From contig NZ_OZ244942.1 in assembly GCF_965222285.1 (NCBI RefSeq), positions 2,728,001 through 2,792,000 on the forward strand: DNA of 64,000 nt, read 5' to 3'. The position numbers and the translations under genes are program-made. The DNA comes from Tepidicaulis sp002389665 (GTDB lineage Bacteria; Pseudomonadota; Alphaproteobacteria; Parvibaculales; Parvibaculaceae). Under the pieces are notes generated by a model that saw only the letters and a program-made list of their open reading frames with translations, did no database searches and was not told the origin of the DNA. Shown here one piece after another: positions 34,674 to 43,180 of the stretch. How positions within the stretch are numbered: position 1 is the stretch's first letter; each line of letters starts with the position of its first letter.

Positions 34674-34934
34674 GGGAAACAAGCAATTTTAATTACCTAG
34701 CCAAATGCGCGGTATGCTCGACGGTCACTTGCTTTGCGGTTTTCGTTCCCCCGAAAGGTATCCCATCACGGGCGGCAGCACCTTACTCCTGCCGCCGCAA
34801 GCAAAGCCAACAGCCTGCGTTCCATTGGAGAGGCAGACTGGCCCCGCCTAGGGGACATCAGAAGACATATTCCATGCTTACCGCACTTGGATATCTTAGT
34901 TTACCGAGTTGACAATAACTGCCATGACCTGCTC
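34674..34934. promoter_or_regulatory. Divergent intergenic region before the methylase operon
   Basis: About 260 bp between divergent genes. It holds a hairpin with arms GGCGGCAG (34771-34778) and CTGCCGCC (34789-34796), and a TTGACA at 34910-34915 that could be a -35 element, although no good -10 follows at the usual distance. Function of the hairpin unknown. Confidence 0.35.
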
Positions 34935-35579
34935 ATGAACCTGATTAAATCAAAAAAACGCGTTGCCGATCACGGAGAGGTATTCACGCCACCTTGGCTC
35001 GTGGAAAAAATGCTCGACCTAGTAAAAGGCGAAACGGAGCGGATAGACGCCCGCTTCCTGGAACCTGCTTGTGGCAGCGGCAATTTCCTTGTGCCAATCC
35101 TGAAACGCAAGCTTGCTGCGGTAGAGCTAAAATTTGGAAAGTATAATTTCGAGAGGGAGCATTACGCTCTGCTCGGCCTGATGTGCTGCTATGGAATTGA
35201 ACTTCTGGACGACAACATCGCCGAATGCCGCGCCAACATGCTGGAAGTGTTCGCTGATTATCTCAACCTTAATGAATCCGACGACCTATTTCTTGCCGCT
35301 TCCTTTGTGCTGTCCCACAATCTTGTCCATGGCGATGCCATGACCATGCGCAATAAAAGCGGCGCGGCGATTAGTGTCGTGGAATGGGGGTATCTGGGCA
35401 AAGGCAAATTCCAGCGCCGGGACTTCCGGCTCGACGTGCTAACCGGCATGGCCAGCTTCAGCGCGGAAGGGTCGCTTTTCGCGGGTCTAGGCAACCACGA
35501 AATCTTTAAGCCGACCACATCATACCCGCCGATGACCGTGCGTGAACTCGCGGGCTCTGCCAGCAGCAGAGGGGATTAG
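34935..35579 (+). CDS. N6-adenine DNA methylase, small subunit
   Basis: Protein of 214 residues. It opens with KKRVADHGEVFTPPWLVEKML, typical of class-gamma adenine methylases, and has motif I FLEPACGSGNFLVPIL for S-adenosylmethionine. GIELLDDNIAECRANML follows. The catalytic NPPY motif is absent here, but the next gene has one, so the two may act together. ATG 34935 is chosen because FTPP motifs lie near the N-terminus in relatives; the ribosome binding site is poor. First gene of a three-gene operon. Confidence 0.78.
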   Translation: MNLIKSKKRVADHGEVFTPPWLVEKMLDLVKGETERIDARFLEPACGSGNFLVPILKRKLAAVELKFGKYNFEREHYALLGLMCCYGIELLDDNIAECRANMLEVFADYLNLNESDDLFLAASFVLSHNLVHGDAMTMRNKSGAAISVVEWGYLGKGKFQRRDFRLDVLTGMASFSAEGSLFAGLGNHEIFKPTTSYPPMTVRELAGSASSRGD

Positions 35580-35583
35580 CTAT

Positions 35584-37239
35584 ATGAATGAACAGGCGCC
35601 GTTTACGCTACAGGGACGTAATCCCGATGTTCTGACTTGCATCGCTAACCTCTCCAACGATGAGGTATTCACGCCACCTGAGTTTGCCAATCGGATGCTT
35701 GATACACTGGCGGAATCCTGGGCCGCACAGAACGATGGCGCGAACATCTGGGCGGACAAGAATGTGAGGTTCCTGGACCCCTTCACAAAGTCCGGCGTGT
35801 TCCTGCGGGAGATCACCGTGCGCCTCACCGCGGGGCTAGCCGATGAGATCCCGGACCTTCAGGAACGCGTCGATCATATCTTGTCGCAACAGGTGTTCGG
35901 CATAGGAATCACACACCTGACCGCAATGCTAGCACGACGCAGTGTCTATTGCTCCAAATTCGCCAATGGCGCGCATTCTGTAACTAGACGGTTCAATAGT
36001 GCCGCGGGCAATATCTGGTTCGATCGCACAGAACACACGTGGGTGGACGGCAGGTGCAAGTTCTGCGGCGCCAGTCAGGCGGCGCTCGACCGCGGCGAAA
36101 AACTTGAGACTCATGCCTATGCGTTCATTCATACAGACAATATCAAGACTCGGATTGCCGAGCTATTTGGAGGTGACATGCACTTCGACGTGATCATTGG
36201 AAATCCCCCGTATCAGCTGGGCGATGGCGGGCATGGCACAAGCGCCGCCCCGATCTACCAAAAGTTCGTCGAACAGGCGAAGAACCTCGAGCCGCGCTAT
36301 CTGACTATGGTCATCCCGTCCCGCTGGTTTTCCGGGGGCAAAGGGCTCGATGATTTTCGCGAGTCGATGCTTTCGGACGACCGGCTACGCTCGATTGACG
36401 ATTACCTCAGCGCAGCGGACGTATTTCCGGGGGTGGGCCTGAAAGGCGGCGTCTGCTACTTCCTGTGGGACAAGGAAAACCGTGGACCTTGCCGGGTCAC
36501 AACTCATTTCAAGGATTGGCCCATTTCGCAAGCCACTCGTCCCTTACTCGAAAAGGGCACGGAGATTTTCATACGCTTCAATGAAGGGTTGTCCATTCTT
36601 CGAAAAGTTATTGCCCGTGAAACCGGACAAGAGGATGTTCTATCACTACCAGACGAGCAACGTTTTAGTCGGCTCGTCAGCTCCCGAAAGCCATTCGGCT
36701 TTGAGACTAAATTTAAGGGAAAAGCCAGGAAGCAGTCGGACGAAGACGTGACAGTCTACCAAAATGGCGGCATCGGCTACATACCACGAAGTTCAATTAC
36801 GACGAACATAGAACTAATCGATTGCTGGAAGATATTTGTTGGTCGCGCAGCGCCTGGCACTGGAAACAGAGATACCTATCCCCACCGGATTATCAGCACA
36901 CCGTTTGTTGCCGGGCCAGGCACGATCTCGTCCGAGACTTATCTCTGCATTGGGCCATTTAACACCAAGGAACAAGCCGACAACGCGCTATCTTACCTCG
37001 CATGTCGACTTACGCGCCTCTTGGTCCTACTACATAAGCCCTCTCAAGACACGACACGCAGGGTGTATACCTTCGTACCGGCGCAAGACTGGACACAAAA
37101 CTGGACCGATTCGGACCTATATAATCGCTATGGCCTGTCCGACGAAGAGATCGCCTTCATCGAGAAAATCGTCCGCCCCATGGAACTAGCCAGTGATCTT
37201 TTGGGCGACATTTCACTAGGCGACGGTGGCGATGCGTAA
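35584..37239 (+). CDS. Eco57I-type DNA methylase/specificity subunit
   Basis: Protein of 551 residues. DEVFTPPEFANRMLDTL resembles the upstream methylase; motif I is degenerate (FLDPFTKSGVFLREI); a zinc-like CKFCGASQ lies near residue 160; motif IV is intact (FDVIIGNPPYQLGDGG). The C-terminal half (GGIGYIPRSSITTNIELIDCWKI onward) looks like a target-recognition region as in Eco57I and type ISP enzymes. It probably methylates adenine in a specific site. Starts 5 bp after the upstream stop. Confidence 0.8.
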   Translation: MNEQAPFTLQGRNPDVLTCIANLSNDEVFTPPEFANRMLDTLAESWAAQNDGANIWADKNVRFLDPFTKSGVFLREITVRLTAGLADEIPDLQERVDHILSQQVFGIGITHLTAMLARRSVYCSKFANGAHSVTRRFNSAAGNIWFDRTEHTWVDGRCKFCGASQAALDRGEKLETHAYAFIHTDNIKTRIAELFGGDMHFDVIIGNPPYQLGDGGHGTSAAPIYQKFVEQAKNLEPRYLTMVIPSRWFSGGKGLDDFRESMLSDDRLRSIDDYLSAADVFPGVGLKGGVCYFLWDKENRGPCRVTTHFKDWPISQATRPLLEKGTEIFIRFNEGLSILRKVIARETGQEDVLSLPDEQRFSRLVSSRKPFGFETKFKGKARKQSDEDVTVYQNGGIGYIPRSSITTNIELIDCWKIFVGRAAPGTGNRDTYPHRIISTPFVAGPGTISSETYLCIGPFNTKEQADNALSYLACRLTRLLVLLHKPSQDTTRRVYTFVPAQDWTQNWTDSDLYNRYGLSDEEIAFIEKIVRPMELASDLLGDISLGDGGDA

Positions 37240-39772
37240 ACCTACTATCAATGACATACTTGCGGCCAAACCGGAAGCCCGCCCCCGCATCTACGCTTAC
37301 TCGATTGAAGATGACGCTCACGCAGGCCTTCTCAAGGTCGGGCAAACGACGCGCGACGTAAAAAGACGTGTAGCCGAGCAGTTGAAGACCGCTGCAATCA
37401 AGAATTACCGAATTGAGATAGATGAGCCTGCCGAGCGAGAAGATGGAAGCATTTTCTCCGATCACGAGGTGCGCGCAGCTCTGGCCAGGAAAGGGTTTTT
37501 AAACAGCGAGCTGGAATGGGTGCATTGCAAGGTGAGCGACGTGAAAACCGTTCTAACCGAGCTTCGGACCGGCAAGAGGTTCAGCGGAAGTCATCACCAG
37601 ACATTTCCAATGCGCCGGGAACAGGCCGAGGCCGTCGACATTACTTATTCATATTTCATGTCCCGTTGGTCAGAGGACACGCAGGCGGTGCCCCGGTTCC
37701 TTTGGAACGCAAAGATGCGGTTCGGCAAAACTTTCACCACATATCAGCTGGCGAAGAAACTCGGTGCCAAACGGGTGCTGGTGGCAACTTTCAAGCCTGC
37801 CGTGGCGGACGCGTGGCAGACCGATCTGGAGAGCCATGCCGACTTTGACGGCTGGCAGTACCTGTCGAAAAGCTCCGGCGGCGACCCAACCCAAATCCCC
37901 CTTTCCAAACCCGTCGTCTACTTCGGCTCTTTCCAGGACCTGTTAGGTCGCGATTCCGCAGGAAACATAAAGCCGAAGAATGAGTGGATTCACCAGATAA
38001 ACTGGGACCTCGTGGTGTTTGACGAATACCATTTTGGCGCTTGGAGGGAGACCGCGAAGGAGCTTTTTGAGGGAGAGGAAGAGGCGGTCGCCAAGAAGGA
38101 AGCCAAACTGGAATACAACTCCGGTCTCGGCGGCGTGAACGAGGACTTGAATATCCTATCCAACAAAGAGACCGAGTTTCTGCCAATCACAACGCGCGCA
38201 TACCTCTATCTGTCTGGAACGCCGTTCAAAGCACTCGCGACCGGTGAATTCATTGAAGAGCAGATATTTAACTGGACCTATACCGATGAACAACGCGCCA
38301 AGGCAGAGTTCGCAGCCAACCATCCGGACAAGTGGAACCCCTACGGCGCCCTGCCTCAGATGCGGTTGCTCACCTACAAGATGCCAGACGAGCTTCTTGC
38401 AATCGCAAGCGAAGGGGAATTTGAAGAGTTCGATCTCAACGAGTTCTTCTCCGCAACCGGCAACGGGAAGGACGCCGTGTTCAAGCACAAGACCTATGTG
38501 CAGAAATGGCTGGACATTATCCGCGGTAATTATGCACCGCAATCAATCGAAAGCTTAAAAACCAGAACGCGACCACCATTTCCCTATTCCGATGTACGGC
38601 TGCTACCGCACCTGCAACATTCGTTCTGGTTCCTGCCAAATGTCTCCGCCTGTCACGCGATGGCGAACCTATTTACCGAGAAACACAACGTATTCTGGCA
38701 CGATTACAAAGTGATTGTTTCCGCAGGCGCATCTGCGGGGATTGGCCTGGACGCTTTGCCTCCTGTTAGACAGGCTGTCGGCAGTGGCTTCGACACCAAG
38801 ACCATCACACTGTCATGCGGCAAACTGACCACCGGCGTGACAGTGGCGCAATGGTCTTCCATCCTTATGCTGCGCAATCTAAAATCTCCTGAAACTTATT
38901 TTCAGGCAGCATTCCGGGTGCAATCGCCGTGGTCGATTAAGAACCCCGATGGTGACGCCCCCAACGAGGAAGAAGTTCTCAAACCTATCTGCTTCGTGTT
39001 TGATTTCGCGCCCACGCGCGCGTTGAGGCAGTTGTCGGAATACGGCATAGGCCTATCGCCAGGCGCAGCGAACCCCGAAGATGCAGTGCGTGAGCTCGTT
39101 TCCTTTCTGCCCGTGCTCGCATATGACGGCGCGAACATGACGCAGATCGATGCGGGCGGCATTCTCGACATCGCAATGGCCGGAACATCGGGCACGCTAC
39201 TCGCCCGAAAATGGGAATCCGCACTACTAGTCAATGTGGACAACGACACATTGCGCCGTGTTCTTGATGACCCTAAAGCCATGGCAGCTGTGGAACGCAT
39301 AGAGGGCTGGCGTTCGCTTGGCGACAATGTGATCGAGACGATTATCAATAAAAGCGATAAGGTTAAGGAACTCAAAGATAAAGCAAAGGATCGTGAACTA
39401 AGCACCAAAGATAAGAAACAGCTCAGCGCTGAGGAGAAAGAATACAGAACCAAGCGCAAGCTCGTTCAGGAAAAGCTGATCAAGTTCGCCACACGTATTC
39501 CCGCCTTCATGTATCTGACAGACTTTCGCGAGAACACGCTAAAGGATGTCATTACTAAGCTGGAACCGGACCTTTTTCTCGCTGTGACAGGCTTGACAGT
39601 AGCAGATTTCGACCTCCTGGTCGGCCTGCGAGTGTTCAATACCGAACGGATGAATGAAGCAGTCTTTGCCTTTCGCCGCTATGAGGATGCTTCACTGCGC
39701 TACACGGGGATCGAAAGTCATGAGGGTCTGACCCATTACGGCCTCTACGATACGGTCGTGGCAAGGGAATAA
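37232..39772 (+). CDS. DEAD-like helicase with GIY-YIG/T5orf172-like N-terminus
   Basis: Protein of 846 residues. Residues 10-90 resemble a T5orf172/GIY-YIG domain: RIYAYSIEDD, GLLKVGQTTRDVKRRVAEQL and DHEVRAALARKGF with a possible catalytic Glu. A superfamily 2 helicase follows: motif I NAKMRFGKTFTTYQL, motif II VFDEYHFG, motif III YLSGTPFKAL, then the second RecA domain with CGKLTTGVTVAQW. This would be the restriction subunit, moving on DNA and cutting with the N-terminal nuclease. ATG 37232 overlaps the methylase gene by 8 bp. Confidence 0.8.
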   Translation: MRKPTINDILAAKPEARPRIYAYSIEDDAHAGLLKVGQTTRDVKRRVAEQLKTAAIKNYRIEIDEPAEREDGSIFSDHEVRAALARKGFLNSELEWVHCKVSDVKTVLTELRTGKRFSGSHHQTFPMRREQAEAVDITYSYFMSRWSEDTQAVPRFLWNAKMRFGKTFTTYQLAKKLGAKRVLVATFKPAVADAWQTDLESHADFDGWQYLSKSSGGDPTQIPLSKPVVYFGSFQDLLGRDSAGNIKPKNEWIHQINWDLVVFDEYHFGAWRETAKELFEGEEEAVAKKEAKLEYNSGLGGVNEDLNILSNKETEFLPITTRAYLYLSGTPFKALATGEFIEEQIFNWTYTDEQRAKAEFAANHPDKWNPYGALPQMRLLTYKMPDELLAIASEGEFEEFDLNEFFSATGNGKDAVFKHKTYVQKWLDIIRGNYAPQSIESLKTRTRPPFPYSDVRLLPHLQHSFWFLPNVSACHAMANLFTEKHNVFWHDYKVIVSAGASAGIGLDALPPVRQAVGSGFDTKTITLSCGKLTTGVTVAQWSSILMLRNLKSPETYFQAAFRVQSPWSIKNPDGDAPNEEEVLKPICFVFDFAPTRALRQLSEYGIGLSPGAANPEDAVRELVSFLPVLAYDGANMTQIDAGGILDIAMAGTSGTLLARKWESALLVNVDNDTLRRVLDDPKAMAAVERIEGWRSLGDNVIETIINKSDKVKELKDKAKDRELSTKDKKQLSAEEKEYRTKRKLVQEKLIKFATRIPAFMYLTDFRENTLKDVITKLEPDLFLAVTGLTVADFDLLVGLRVFNTERMNEAVFAFRRYEDASLRYTGIESHEGLTHYGLYDTVVARE

Positions 39773-39900
39773 ACAGACCGGCCTTTTCAGGCATGCGAGA
39801 GCGAATGCAGCGCCTAGTAGGCGCCCCATTCAGCGCCGCAGAGCGCCATAGAACGCCGCAAACGGCGCCCTAGACTTAGCCGCATTCCAGGAGCGGTTTT

Positions 39901-40045
39901 CCTGGCGCGGGGTGTCGGGGGCACGCAGCCCCTGACTTGCTCTGCAAAACGCAAGGGTCCAGGGCAACGCCCTGGCGCGGGGGTTGCTGGGGGCACGGAG
40001 CCCCTGGCTTGCCGCTTTGGCGGCATGCGGGTCCAGGGCGCAGCG
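39901..40045 (+). repeat. Two diverged tandem copies of a GC-rich unit
   Basis: Unit A (39901-39969) and unit B (39971-40045) share CCTGGCGCGGGG, GGGGGCACG-AGCCCCTG, CTTGC and GGTCCAGGGC in the same order. Each can fold through AGGGC/GCCCT arms. Such repeats are common beside mobilization genes of plasmids; role unknown. Confidence 0.65.
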
Positions 40046-40056
40046 CCTGGCCCACA

Positions 40057-40096
40057 GGAATTTCGCCTTGGCGAAATTCCGTAGTGGGTCACTACG
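40057..40096 (+). other. Candidate origin of transfer (oriT) hairpins
   Basis: A perfect hairpin GGAATTTCGCC (40057-40067) / GGCGAAATTCC (40070-40080) is followed at once by CGTAGTG (40080-40086) / CACTACG (40090-40096). Relaxases of the Mob families recognise such inverted repeats just upstream of their gene, which starts 81 bp further on. No nick site can be identified by eye. Confidence 0.5.
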
Positions 40097-40177
40097 TTAA
40101 ATCTTCTCCGATAAAATTTGCCTTCCTTCCCTTTGTTCCTATCTCCGTCCTGCTATGGCGGGATGGGGAAATGCGAT

Positions 40178-41281
40178 ATGGCATATGCAATCTTTCGAGC
40201 GGAAAAGATAAAGTCCTGGCGGCTGCTGAAAAACGCAAGCGGCCACATGAACAGGACGATCCCGACACCTAATGCAGACCTATCACGGCACAATCCCATT
40301 CTCTCGGGCTCTGGCAATCCAGATGCAGATGTAAGGCGGCACATAATTGATGCCGGACTCGATCCATCCAAACTGCGCAAAAACGGAGTGATTGCCGTGC
40401 GTCTCCTCGTCACCGCCTCCCCGGAATATTTCCGGCCTGGCCGCGTGCAGAATGCCGGAGAGTGGGATAAGGACCATCTCGACGCATGGCTTCCGCGCGC
40501 TCAAGAGTTTTTACAGGAAGAATTCGGAGATAATCTCGTTTCTTCAATCCTTCATCTGGACGAGTCCACCCCTCACATCGACGCGATATTTGTTCCACTC
40601 GACCGGAGTCCGCGGAAGAAAGGAGCGCCTGTTCGCCTGAACTGCGGACGGTGGCTCAATGGCCGCGCAAAGCTACGGGCGCTGCAAGACCGATATGCGG
40701 AGGCAATGAAGCCATTGGGTCTGCAGCGCGGCCAACAAGGTTCGCGGGCTCGTCACACCGAAATCAAAAAATACTACGGCACCCTCAAGTTTCAGGCAGA
40801 GGAAGCCAAAGAAGCGTCCACAATCACCGCTCTTGCAATGCGCGATGCCGTAACGAAACAACAGGCGGCCAAGCAAGAGCGGGCAAAAGCCGAAGCCCTG
40901 AGCACCGGAATCGAAGCGTATTGCGATGGGCGGATTATCGCCGCAACCGGCACCGAGGCGAAGCCGACCTTCAAGGTTCGTAAAATGGCACCTGAAGAGG
41001 AAAAACGCCTCATCGATAGGATAAAGCCCGCCTGGCTCGATGTCTGGAGAACCGTGCGCCGCCTCTCGGCCCTAATAGAACGCAAGGCAGAGGCTGCGAG
41101 AAAGAAAGCGCTTGAGAGTGTCCGCACCATACTGTCCGCAGCAGAGCAGGTTCAAAGTGCGGCTGCCTCTCTGGGAAGCGAATTGACCGCAGAGCAATCT
41201 GCCCGCCAGACAGTTCTTAAAGCCGCCTTAAATAAACTTGGCTCTCGGCGCCACAACACCCCATCTTCGCCTGAAAAGTGA
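40178..41281 (+). CDS. MobV/Pre-family relaxase (mobilization protein)
   Basis: Protein of 367 residues. MAYAIFRAEKIKSWRLLKNA is the N-terminus of plasmid recombination/mobilization proteins; the metal motif is HLDESTPHIDAIFVPLD (HxDExxPHxD-type). The C-terminal 150 residues are a coiled coil rich in Ala, Lys and Glu. It would nick at oriT and lead the strand into a helper conjugation system. The ATG at 40178 follows a GGATGGGGAAA stretch. Candidate oriT lies directly upstream. Confidence 0.85.
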   Translation: MAYAIFRAEKIKSWRLLKNASGHMNRTIPTPNADLSRHNPILSGSGNPDADVRRHIIDAGLDPSKLRKNGVIAVRLLVTASPEYFRPGRVQNAGEWDKDHLDAWLPRAQEFLQEEFGDNLVSSILHLDESTPHIDAIFVPLDRSPRKKGAPVRLNCGRWLNGRAKLRALQDRYAEAMKPLGLQRGQQGSRARHTEIKKYYGTLKFQAEEAKEASTITALAMRDAVTKQQAAKQERAKAEALSTGIEAYCDGRIIAATGTEAKPTFKVRKMAPEEEKRLIDRIKPAWLDVWRTVRRLSALIERKAEAARKKALESVRTILSAAEQVQSAAASLGSELTAEQSARQTVLKAALNKLGSRRHNTPSSPEK

Positions 41282-41361
41282 TTAGCTGATTTGGGTTCGC
41301 TTCTCTCAGTCCTATCTCGGCGTATCCGCAATATCGCGGATATCAAAGAGGAACCCATCAA

Positions 41362-41646
41362 ATGACAGAGAAAGAGTTTGAACAGCTAATCACCGCCATT
41401 CTCGTAGCGGCACACCCTTGCACAGATCGCGAAGCGGAGGTGCGCTTTATACTGCTGTGGGCCAAATACAAAAGGGATTACCCAGATGATGGGCTAAAGC
41501 CCCTGCTCGAAGCTGCAGGTAAACTCGGTTTCGGCTCCTGGAAAGACCGCCCGAATGACCCTACGACACTGCAGCACCTTCAGGTGGCGACTACGGTAGC
41601 GCTGAAAAAATCAGGGCAACCCCGGAATGCCAGAAAAGCAAACTAA
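41362..41646 (+). CDS. Small hypothetical protein of the mobile element
   Basis: Protein of 94 residues, helical (MTEKEFEQLITAILVAAHP, VRFILLWAKYKRDYPDDGL), with no family I recognise. Start ATG with AGAGGAAC 8 bp upstream. It follows the relaxase gene by 80 bp and ends at a strong hairpin terminator shared with the convergent methyltransferase gene. Possibly an accessory mobilization protein. Confidence 0.6.
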   Translation: MTEKEFEQLITAILVAAHPCTDREAEVRFILLWAKYKRDYPDDGLKPLLEAAGKLGFGSWKDRPNDPTTLQHLQVATTVALKKSGQPRNARKAN

Positions 41647-41652
41647 GTCGAA

Positions 41653-41687
41653 AAGAAGAGCCCCAGCACTTGGCTGGGGCTCTTCTT
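41653..41687. terminator. Bidirectional terminator
   Basis: Perfect 15-bp stem AAGAAGAGCCCCAGC (41653-41667) / GCTGGGGCTCTTCTT (41673-41687) with a 5-nt loop, A-rich on one side and T-rich on the other, placed between two convergent genes. Confidence 0.88.
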
Positions 41688-41713
41688 AAATCTATCCTTA
41701 TATGCTTCGCCTA

Positions 41714-42874
41714 TTAAAGACGGAGCCACTCCCGATATTTCTTATGCTGATTGGGTTCAATGTATTCCAGCTTAAGCAGAAGATCGAGAAGTTTGTCCAG
41801 AAACGGAATAGCTTTCTTGCGCTTTCCGTATACGATGAACTGATTCCCCTTGATCGTTTCGATATAATTCCGTGCGAGGACCTTTCCATCCTTGCCACGC
41901 TTCTCTTTCTTGAAGAATGGCACTCCGCGAGACAGAGTGATTGGGAACGCATCTTCAGAATGGATGTGGTCAATATGACGCCCACCATTATCCATTGGGG
42001 CAAGAAGAACCACAATTCCAGAATTTCCCTGGTCCACCTGATGCTGAGCGTACTCCGCCCAAGTTGCCCAAAGACGACGCGAGTAAGGAGGGTTGCACCA
42101 GATGCTGTCTCCTCGCCACGCACGGCCAAGAGAACCAAATGGCAAGTCGTTCGTAAACCGGGATTTGGCGGGAACTGAACCAACTACCTTGCGGGGACAC
42201 CGCAGACTCGGCGGCGTCGAACCCCATTGAGGTTTTTGCGAGGATTGACCGCCGAATTTTCCCGAGCTGTGCATAGAACACACATCGATGTCGAACTCGT
42301 CGACACCCAACGCCTCCAGCACCAAATCGACCAAAAACACCGGCGTGTAACATTCGTCTCCCGCCGAAGTGGTTCTTTTTCCGTTATTGTTAGATGCCAG
42401 CCTGTTGAAACGAGCCGCAGCACCTGGCGCGATTGTGACAGACTTCAGAAAATCCGGCACAATACGGAACTCTTCCTGGCAAACCACCGGCTTACAGTTT
42501 TCCTTTGCCATGACCGGCTCGAAGTTATCGTTATAAGACACGAGACGACGAATGCGCGCCTTACCTGTGACGAGCTCTGCGGAATAAATTACCGCTCCCC
42601 TGAACAGCTCGGCAACATATTCTTCAATTGGCAAGGTGGGCTTTCCTCGCTTCAAAACAACGGAATTTCCGTTCTCGTCCGCGTGAAGAGTGAGCTCCGG
42701 CATGACACGCCCGTTCTTATCTTCCAAGAACTTTAGGCTGACGCCAACTTTCGTCCCCTGCTTAAAACCGGTTCTCGCCAGGAGGTCGTCTCCAAGCTTG
42801 ATGTCCACATAACCAGCCTTGCTGACCCTGCGGTTGACTGTAAGAAGCGAAGGATTCGAAGGATTAATCGACAT
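41714..42874 (-). CDS. Phage-type DNA N6-adenine methyltransferase with extra N-terminal part
   Basis: Protein of 386 residues. The C-terminal half is a Dam-like phage methyltransferase: AGDECYTPVFLVDLVLEAL, FDIDVCSMHS, and the catalytic motif SIWCNPPYSRRLWATW. The first 150 residues (DIKLGDDLLARTGFKQGTKV, ELFRGAVIYSAELVTGKARI) look beta-rich and may bind DNA; phage Dam proteins are usually shorter. ATG 42874 with AAGGAAAAGAG upstream. It could methylate the element to mark or protect it. In tandem with the small repeat-tailed protein upstream. Confidence 0.75.
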   Translation of the reverse strand: MSINPSNPSLLTVNRRVSKAGYVDIKLGDDLLARTGFKQGTKVGVSLKFLEDKNGRVMPELTLHADENGNSVVLKRGKPTLPIEEYVAELFRGAVIYSAELVTGKARIRRLVSYNDNFEPVMAKENCKPVVCQEEFRIVPDFLKSVTIAPGAAARFNRLASNNNGKRTTSAGDECYTPVFLVDLVLEALGVDEFDIDVCSMHSSGKFGGQSSQKPQWGSTPPSLRCPRKVVGSVPAKSRFTNDLPFGSLGRAWRGDSIWCNPPYSRRLWATWAEYAQHQVDQGNSGIVVLLAPMDNGGRHIDHIHSEDAFPITLSRGVPFFKKEKRGKDGKVLARNYIETIKGNQFIVYGKRKKAIPFLDKLLDLLLKLEYIEPNQHKKYREWLRL

Positions 42875-42949
42875 AACTCTTTTCCTTATGTTCACTAGGT
42901 TTTGGGATCGAGCGGCATTTGCGCTCACCAACCGGTGCGGAAATGACGA

Positions 42950-43180
42950 TCAGGCCCAGAACCTCTCTCCCTTCTCTCCCTTCTCTCCCTTCTCTCCCTT
43001 CTCTCCCTTCTCTTTCTCCTCTGACCCGCTATCATTGGCTGCAGCACCAGTGGCGTCGCTCGCAGCTTGCGCGGCTATCAGCTCTACAATCGGCAGCAGG
43101 AGCGCAGTCTTCCGCTCCATTACTTGACACTGGCTTTGGATATTGTCGTTGGCAGGCTTGGCGATTTGATATCGGGTCAT
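42950..43180 (-). CDS. Small protein with Gly-Glu-Lys repeat tail
   Basis: Protein of 76 residues, MTRYQIAKPANDNIQSQ..., with the PANDN motif often seen in small alphaproteobacterial proteins. The tail is four GEK triplets encoded by the 9-bp tandem repeat at 42964-43008, then GERFWA. Charged and probably disordered. ATG 43180 has GAGG upstream. It precedes the methyltransferase gene by 75 bp on the same strand. Function unknown; coding status moderately supported. Confidence 0.5.
   Translation of the reverse strand: MTRYQIAKPANDNIQSQCQVMERKTALLLPIVELIAAQAASDATGAAANDSGSEEKEKGEKGEKGEKGEKGERFWA
42964..43008 (+). repeat. 9-bp tandem repeat, five exact copies
   Basis: TCTCTCCCT repeated five times, then a degenerate copy. 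On the minus strand it reads GGA-GAG-AAG and codes the GEK tail of the small protein. Length change by replication slippage would add or remove whole GEK units without breaking the frame. Confidence 0.9.

Larger units (their letters stand above)
39773..40177. other. Repeat-rich intergenic region before the relaxase gene
   Basis: About 400 bp, no credible coding frame. The first 120 bp have short GCGCC/GGCGC inverted repeats; 39901-40045 holds two diverged tandem copies of a 70-75 bp unit; 40057-40096 holds two hairpins. The whole looks like the transfer-origin side of a mobilizable element. Confidence 0.5.

Noticed and set aside
39901..40045. GC-rich repeats as a CRISPR array
   Set aside because: Only two diverged copies, no uniform spacers, no cas genes in the window.
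42964..43008. Tandem repeats as a CRISPR array
   Set aside because: Units are 9 bp and contiguous, with no spacers, and lie within a reading frame.
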